From Pachypanchax playfairii (taxonomy: Eukaryota > Chordata > Actinopteri > Cyprinodontiformes > Aplocheilidae), in assembly GCA_006937955.1 (NCBI GenBank), contig SSNP01000001.1, positions 12,378,498 to 12,442,497 of the forward strand: a DNA stretch of 64,000 nucleotides, read 5' to 3'. The notes beneath the pieces are model-generated. The model was not told the origin of the DNA. It did no database searches and was given only the letters and a program-made list of their open reading frames with translations. Made by a program: the position numbers and the translations under genes. Numbering within the stretch: position 1 is the stretch's first letter; the number at the start of each line of letters is the position of its first letter. Below, in pieces: positions 57,618 through 64,000 of the stretch.

Positions 57618-57930
57618 CACTGAGTCCGGTTCAGCTGAAGGTTTCTTCCTATTAAAAGGAAGCCATTCCTTTCCACTGTCACCAGTTTGAGCTGCTCAGA
57701 ATGGGGGATTGGGTTTCACAATTCAACCCAATCTGCTGGTATATTTTGATAATAAACTCTTAATGCTAGGAATTTCATAATTTACTAAATTTGATAACAT
57801 TAAAATAAGCTGAGGCATTTGTTTATGACAAACTTTGAATCTAGAACTGTTAATGTGAATTTAACTTGTTGTTTAGTGCCTTCTGTTATGAACTGGTGGT
57901 ATATAAATACAACTGAATTTAACTGAATTG
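57618..57930 (+). repeat. Interspersed repeat family 3, copy 2
   Basis: Same order of segments as 30,828-31,065 ('tttcttcctattaaaaggaa', 'tttccactgtcacc', 'ccaatctgctg', 'cataatttactaaatttg'), ending in 'ggtggtatataaatac'. Confidence 0.55.
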
Positions 57931-58207
57931 AAATTCTAATAGAGTAATTTGGCCAAAGTAGATAAATAGTATTGGAGACACCTAAAAAGTTATTTACTTA
58001 GCTGGTGCTGACAGACCATCAGATGATTTCTGTGTTCCACACTTGAACAAAGGTTGAGGATGGAAGACATCCTATTTCAAGAACCTCAACTGAAAACCTT
58101 TAGCTTCACAAAAAGTCCAGATTACAATGTTACTGCATCCCAGCGGATATATATTTATGCTCATATCTACAGTCTCTGTAGGGTTGTGTGTATTATGTGT
58201 GTTTTAG

Positions 58208-58453
58208 GTGCTTCAGGAGAAGTTCACCAAGTTTGCCTCAGAAACTTTCAGCATTGGTGAGCAGCGCATGGAGCAAGTAAATAAAATGGTGAATGAAATG
58301 ATTGACTGCGGTCACTCAGATGCAGCCACCATTGCTGAGTGGAAGGATGGACTGAACGAATCATGGGCTGACCTTCTAGAGCTCATGGAAACCCGCAGAC
58401 AAATGCTGGCAGCATCACATCAACTGCACAAGTTCTTCACTGATTGCAAAGAG
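58208..58453 (+). CDS. sptbn4: Beta-IV spectrin exon 8 of those seen
   Basis: 82 codons, phase 0. VLQEKFTKFASETFSIGEQR, AATIAEWKDGLNESWADLLE and MLAASHQLHKFFTDCKE. Strong beta-IV signature ('AEWKDGLNExWAxLLELM'). Confidence 0.93.
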
Positions 58454-58590
58454 GTACTCTCAAAACCAACACCAGACTGGTAATCAGGTGTATTTCATTG
58501 TAACATGCTTCAGACAGACAGTCTGGCCATGATATGAGTTCTATTTTTAATGCGCTTGTGATGACAACGCTGTCCTGTATTGGGTTGTAG

Positions 58591-58725
58591 GTCTTGGCTC
58601 AAATCGCAGGGAAGATGAAGCAGCTGCCAGAAGTGAGGGCATGCCAGGCCAACATCACCAATCCAGCTACCCTGCAGAGACTGATGCACTCCTTTGAGCA
58701 TGCCCTTCAACTGCTAGTTGCACAG
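58591..58725 (+). CDS. sptbn4: Beta-IV spectrin exon 9 of those seen
   Basis: 45 codons, phase 0. VLAQIAGKMKQLPEVRACQA then LQRLMHSFEHALQLLVAQ. The FEH-xLQLLVxQ end leads into the ankyrin-binding repeat. The donor is CAG|gcaagt, a second GC donor in this gene. Confidence 0.88.
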
Positions 58726-60495
58726 GCAAGTGAAAAAACTCTTCACTGTGAATTAGTTGTGCAATGTACAAGCTGTCTTTATGCAAAAAAAAAATCATTT
58801 TTACGACCCCCCCAGGAATCTGGACATTGCTTTCTGGACATTTTGCTTCCTCCCACATTCATATTGGGTTGAAAGGTAATTCTCATTCAAAATGTAGGTA
58901 AAAATATGGGAGTATATCTTTGAGTTGCTCCTTTGGGTGGACTTGTGGCTTCACAAGTGTACCCCACTCCTTGCTCACTGACAGCTGAGATAGGTTAAAA
59001 AACCTACTCACATGACTTCCTTACCAATTGTCTATAGATTCTCACCTAATTTTGTTCAAGGTCATTTGATGATTTCTATCTCAATATCTAATGGGCAATA
59101 AGCAAAGTAGAACCTGGTTAAGCTGTTGGTCCTTCACAGTTTGTTTTTCTACCAAACCAATTCCAGAGCCAAACCAGGCAAAGAATATTCTTAGCACCAG
59201 TTTTTTTGACCATTTGAATTACTGACTCCACCACATAAAAAAAAATGGTGCTAACTTATCCACTCTTAACAAGCTAACTATTATTAATCTGTAACTTATA
59301 TTAACCTACAGGGTAAATTGGACTCAGTGTGTAATTATTTAAATTGGTCAAAAGGTATTACTGATGTTTACAAATAGAAATAAAAATAGATATTTTCTGT
59401 ACACCAGATAGTATCTTGTGTGTATGAGAAAGTATCTGGTGTGCATGAGATAATTTCTCATGCACACGAGAAAGACAGGGAACCTCTAAATGCTGAAGAA
59501 AAATAAACTTATTTATTAAAACATTATTTAAACCTAAAGGATAAACTACTTGGGTTGTATGGTTGTGTTATACCTTTATACACACAAAACACAAGTGACC
59601 ATAAAAATAAGAATCTTTCAAATTTCTCCCAAGAGAGACAAATTAAGGTACTTTGACTTTAACTTCTTACACATCAAAGTGTTACAAGTATGATAACTAG
59701 AGTTTTCACTGAAGTTAAAAACATTTATACAGACTGTAGATGATTTTAAAGAGTTCTTCAGTTTCTTGGCCTCAGGATGGCACTGTATCTCCACATACAG
59801 TATACAAGGTCTTGGAATCTGATGAAGGTACGTATAAATCACTCAGTTTGTGATCTGTTCCATGTCAGACAAAAGTTATAAGAATCACTCCGTAACCACA
59901 GCCCCATAAAAATCAACCATAAAACATTCAGGTGATGGATTAGGTGGAGGAGTGTTTTGGCTAATTCCCAGCAATTAATGGTCATGTCCTTTTCTCAATA
60001 AAACAATGAACCAGAAATTAAGATTGAAGACAAAAACAAAAGGGAAAATAAATGAGAAAGTTTGTTGTCATGCCCATCCAAGTTTAACCCACTTCCTTAA
60101 TTCTACATCTGCTATTATGGAGTTGCATTGGTGCTTATGCTGTGGGTGGCTTACACATCTGGAAAGGCTCCATTAATGCTGAAGAGCACATAGAAGTTTT
60201 AGAGAAACATCTGCTCCCATCTAGACAGCGTCTCTTTAAAGGAAGGTCTTCCATATTTCAGCAAATCAATGTTAAACCACATGCAGCATCCATGACACAT
60301 GGCTTCACATGAGAATAGTCCTCATGCTGAACTGGCTTGTGTTGTTCTATTCAGAATTTAATATGACTTCATGACATTTGAAAATCATTGCATCCTTTTT
60401 TATTTACATCTTAGCGTCCCAACTTTTATGTCATGGGGGTACTATTTAAATTTTAATCCCAAGCATCTAACCACTACTCTTCTGCTTTTATGCAG
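58726..60495 (+). other. Second GC-AG intron of the spectrin gene
   Basis: Starts gcaagt, ends gcttttatgcag. A diverged SINE family 1 copy occupies 58,790-59,010. Around 59,400-59,470 there is a small palindromic repeat of the 'ctcatgcacacgag' type. 59,500-60,480 holds nothing recognised. Confidence 0.75.
58790..59010 (+). repeat. SINE family 1, heavily diverged
   Basis: 'ttgcttcctcccacattc', 'gacttgtggcttcacaag', 'tgtaccccactccttgctcac' and 'tgacagctgagatagg' follow the 3' half of the family. Confidence 0.4.
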
Positions 60496-60737
60496 GTGAG
60501 ACAGCTGCAGGAGAACGCTGCCCAGCTAAGGACCATCTATGCTGGTGAGAAGGCTGAGGCTATCATGGTGAAGGAGCAGGAAGTGATGGAGGCATGGAAG
60601 GAGCTACTGAGCTCTTGTGAGGCCAGTCGCATCCAGGTGACTTCTGTAACTGACAAGGTGCAGTTCTTCTCTGTGGTGCGTGAAAACTTGATGTGGATGG
60701 AAGGCATCATGGGCCAAATAAGATGGGATGAGCCAAG
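60496..60737 (+). CDS. sptbn4: Beta-IV spectrin exon 10, ankyrin-binding region
   Basis: 242 bp. VRQLQENAAQLRTIYAGEKA, KEQEVMEAWKELLSSCEASR and VQFFSVVRENLMWMEGIMGQ. VRQLQ...YAG...KEQEV...AW..LL..CE is the repeat 14/15 region of beta spectrins, where ankyrin binds. Ends with AG of an Arg codon. Confidence 0.92.
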
Positions 60738-61073
60738 GTAAGACATTGTATTCCTGTTGAGCTAAGCACCTTTTCAATATCAAAAATTAAAGAAAACTTG
60801 TAACATAAATGTAAAACTGCATTTATGTCAGTGTTCAGTTGTACTGAAAGTCTCAGTGCTGAATGTTTCTGTGAAAGAACATCATTATGTTTAGTGTGAA
60901 ATTAGGCAACCTTGGTCAAATTTAATATTGTAGAAGTTTATGACATTCAGTCTGTGATCTTTCTCCATAGCTTCACCACATAGCCTACAGTAGGCTATGT
61001 ACTGTATGTGTGCTGTTTAGAACTATAACTATTGATTATTCTTATGTAAATCAAATAATCTCTCTACCCTCAG

Positions 61074-61212
61074 GGATTTAACAGCTCTGGACCTTATGAT
61101 GAAACAACACCAGGAGTTGAAAGCCAAAATAGATGGACGAAGTAAGACCTTACAACAGTGTGCAGATCTTGGCAAGATTTTGATAGCTGCGGGCAACCCT
61201 GCATCAGAAGAG
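61074..61212 (+). CDS. sptbn4: Beta-IV spectrin exon 11 of those seen
   Basis: 139 bp, completing Arg: RDLTALDLMMKQHQELKAKI, LQQCADLGKILIAAGNPASE. In other beta spectrins the start is PRDVSSVE-LM-xHQ. Here it is PRDLTALDLMMKQHQ, an unusual change. Confidence 0.9.
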
Positions 61213-61330
61213 GTAGATTAACAAAAGTCACTACTTAACTGTCACACATAACAAAGATAATGACAGATATTTAGTCTTTAGGACATCTCAAACTCTTGTG
61301 TTTATGACTGTAATCTACTTATCACAACAG

Positions 61331-61415
61331 ATAAAGGAGAAGCTAGACAGTCTTCTGACTAAGCAGAAGGATCTTGTTGAAAAATGGGAGAAACACCAAG
61401 AAAGATTACAGCACA
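61331..61415 (+). CDS. sptbn4: Beta-IV spectrin exon 12 of those seen
   Basis: 85 bp. IKEKLDSLLTKQKDLVEKWE then KHQERLQH. Ends with one base of a Lys codon. Donor gtaagt. Confidence 0.88.
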
Positions 61416-61655
61416 GTAAGTAACTAAGCAAAAAAGTAACTGATACACAAACATTGACTCAGTCTATGATAAATTCAATACCATAACACCTGTAACTCTG
61501 CACTGCCATCACACATTCACTCTGATCCTGACTGTAAAACTGATGTCTTGGCTGTAATCAAAACATTAAAACCTTACTTACAATGTCAATACAAAACATT
61601 TATTGTCATTGACAATAAGTATACAATCATATTGTTTGTCTGCTATCACTACCAG

Positions 61656-61867
61656 AACAGGAAAAGTTTCAGTTTGCTCAGGAGACAGTAAAGGCGGAGG
61701 CCTGGCTGAAAGCCAAAGAGCCACTGATCACCTCCAAGCAGCAAGGGGGAGAAGAGGTCCATGCCCAAACTGATGAGGTTGAGCAGCTCATACTCCGCCA
61801 TGAGGCCTTTCGAAAAGCTGCTGTAACCTGGAAAGAACGCTTCAGCTCCCTTCGCCAGCTTTCTGCA
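61656..61867 (+). CDS. sptbn4: Beta-IV spectrin exon 13 of those seen
   Basis: 212 bp. KQEKFQFAQETVKAEAWLKA, DEVEQLILRHEAFRKAAVTW and KERFSSLRQLSA. End of the last spectrin repeats ('VEQLIxRHEAFRKAAxxWxERFSSLR' is beta-IV-like). Donor gtaaga, phase 0. Confidence 0.92.
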
Positions 61868-63380
61868 GTAAGATTTACTGTAGATAAATGTTTAATTAGT
61901 TTGATGCAGCCTCAGAAAAAAGTTACTTAAGAATGTTGCGTTTGCTTTTCTGACATCTGCACTTGCTGTCAGTTGCAAAATTACTTCTGATTAAGAAGTT
62001 GTTTTTGGTGGCATTAGTTTACAAGATAACTTAGAAAGTTGTGAACAAATATGAATGGCATTTTTAGCATAGGTTCAATAAACAACAACAACAAATGATG
62101 ATATCAAAATGATTCCAAAAGCTAATATTGTATATTTTTAAAAAGTAGTAGAAATCTAAAACTTTTGATCAAATAAATGTGGCACTATTAGTTCTAGGAA
62201 TAAATCGCATTAAGAGGAAAATGAGCTTCTGGAAGTCTTTCTACTTATTTGTTAAATTAGTTTTGTGATAAATGCATGTTAGCGGCGCAGATTATTGCAA
62301 TTTTTCACTACAATACTTCACTTTGGTGTGCAAGCACCAAAATTTGCATATATGATCTCAGGAGACCAATTTTCAAAAATTAGCCACAAAAAATTTCTAA
62401 TATTTTTCAAGATGACCTCCTGGAAATGGGCTGTTTTTTTGTTGTTTGTTTGGTTTTTTTTTTTATCTTATGCCGCACAAATGTATTAAAGTTAAATATA
62501 AAGTTGGGTATTGCGGACATTTTGATACCAAATTTATGCCTATATCTCTTTTGATTATGGAGATACAATGCCTTTCCATGTTTTTGCAAAATAGTGAAAA
62601 TTTTCCCTATTGACAAATAGCATGGAGAATATTGAAAATAGACTCGTTATATGTATTACATGCTGTACTGAATTGAATTGAATATGTACCTTTTAAAGTT
62701 AAATATAAATATGAGTAGCCTATTGCAAATATTTTGGTGCCAAAATTATGTTTAAATGTCTATTGTCGAAATATTCCCTATTTGTATATTTTTTGGGGAA
62801 TAATGGTAAGAATTTGTTCATTGACAACTCAGAATACATTAAACTTTAGTCCAACAAATACGTTGAAGTTTAATTTTCAAAAAATACCAGGAGAAAAGTT
62901 TTAAATAAAGAATAATGAAAGCAAAACTATAAACTATAGTAAAACTATATAGAGAAACTATAGTATATATTCCCTCACCCTCTTCTGTTGAGAAAAATGT
63001 TACATTTTTATCGAATTACTTGTAATATGATAGCCGTTGCATTCAAAAACTGTAAGAAATCAGTAATGCTGGCAGCCATCTTGAAAACTAGTGGCCATAT
63101 TAAAATTTTGCATAGCCAATCGGGCACATTAAAAAAGAATGTTAAAATGAGCACTTCTGCCTATTTTCATGCTTGCATACCAAACTGAAGTATTGTTTCA
63201 CTTACCTACTCCGCTATGTGTAATCGACTTGCAATATTGGTATATCATAAAACACTGATTGACATTTGGAAATCACAGAGTTTTTGATTTTCTGTTAAAT
63301 CAGCACTTTATTTCATTAATATAATTTGGTTTATCTTGTTTTATGTTGCTAACAAATCATTGATCAAACTCTGTCTATAG
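61868..63380 (+). other. Spectrin intron before the variable domain
   Basis: AT-rich, 1.5 kb. No repeat or exon was recognised. Frames at 62,295-62,616 and 62,988-63,188 look random. Confidence 0.6.
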
Positions 63381-64000
63381 GCTGAGAAGAAGAAAGAAGA
63401 GGACAAAAAGACAACTCCACTCTCTAGTCGAAGGATGTTTCCACTATCTTGTCTGACACCCTGTGTACCCTCAACAAGTGCTGCTTCTTCTTTCTTGAGG
63501 CAGACAATGCAGGCTCATATAGAACCCAAATCCTTGCAAACCAGTTTGGATATAGGTGCCAGCTCTGCAACCCAGAGATTGTCTACAACACTGGCTAGCT
63601 ACAACCCAGTCATTAATGGATCAAGCTATCATGGATTAGAACAACAATGCACTGGGAAGTTGGTAAACACAGCATACCTTGGGATGAACCAACAGGCACC
63701 TGGAGCTGGAAGTGACTCTGGTTTCTCTGCATCGCAGAGTGGAGGAGCAGACACATCTACTTACCATGGGATAAATCAGCAAACTGCTGGTAGTGCAGAA
63801 AGTTCTGGATACTATGGAGTGACTGCTGGGTGTGTGGGAGGTATGCAAAACCATGTTGGTGGTGGCAAGTTAGGAAGTTCTAGTAACATAGCTCAGCAGC
63901 CAAGTAGTGGAGGTCTGGGAAACTCTGGCTTTCTGCCTCAACAAAATATGGGCAGTTCTGGATATTTGGCACAACCACATAATTTGGGAAGTTCAGGGTA
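63381..64000 (+). CDS. sptbn4: Beta-IV spectrin exon 14, variable domain (cut by window end)
   Basis: Phase-0 acceptor (gtctatag) opening AEKKKEEDKKTTPLSSRRMF, which corresponds to the 'TPL-xRxF' start of the segment between the last repeat and the PH domain. The rest, open for 206 codons to the window edge, is low-complexity and rich in Gly, Ser, Gln, Asn and Tyr, with repeating blocks such as LGNSGFLPQQNMGSSGYLAQ. Mammalian beta-IV carries ERQES motifs in this domain; none is in the visible part. The missing end should hold more of this domain and, in the family, a PH domain. Confidence 0.88.

Overview
The window is vertebrate nuclear DNA, almost certainly from a teleost fish. Genes are sparse, split by introns and embedded in AT-rich DNA. 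The repeats are a typical fish mixture: Tc1-like relics, L2- and L1-like LINEs, an R2/R4-type LINE, hAT and TTAA-flanked MITEs, tRNA-like SINEs, and long GATA, TG and TCTG arrays. Two genes are recognisable by protein content: bhlha9 (class A bHLH factor 9, minus strand, one exon) and a beta-IV spectrin gene (sptbn4 type, plus strand, at least 14 exons, running off the right end).

Layout. 1-8,070: no gene seen; LINE and SINE fragments and one complete hAT-type MITE. 8,074-16,843: an uninterrupted 8.8 kb minisatellite of a 9-bp unit (GGTGTTCYA, about 970 copies) that keeps several reading frames open on both strands without being a gene. 16,850-24,120: repeats, then a three-exon small-gene model (20,046-24,111, plus strand) that I deduced from splice sites and phases and do not recognise. 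It ends tail-to-tail with bhlha9 (24,849-25,718, minus strand) at a 15-bp motif carrying a poly(A) signal on each strand. 26,000-42,000: transposon-rich DNA, including a Tc1 / LINE / hAT nest at 38,070-40,560. 42,230-64,000: the spectrin gene.

The spectrin part matches the C-terminal half of beta-IV spectrin: about eight spectrin repeats, including the ankyrin-binding region, then the start of the variable domain before the PH domain. No exon for the actin-binding CH domains or repeats 1-9 is visible in the 43 kb upstream. A probable leader exon has an in-frame stop before the first usable ATG. The locus therefore looks as if it makes a short product like mammalian beta-IV Sigma-6. Two of its introns use GC donors, and the last visible exon encodes a Gly/Ser/Gln/Tyr-rich repeat region.

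Gene models come from reading splice sites, phase and remembered family similarity. No alignment or database search was run. Transposon boundaries are exact only where terminal repeats or target duplications are cited.
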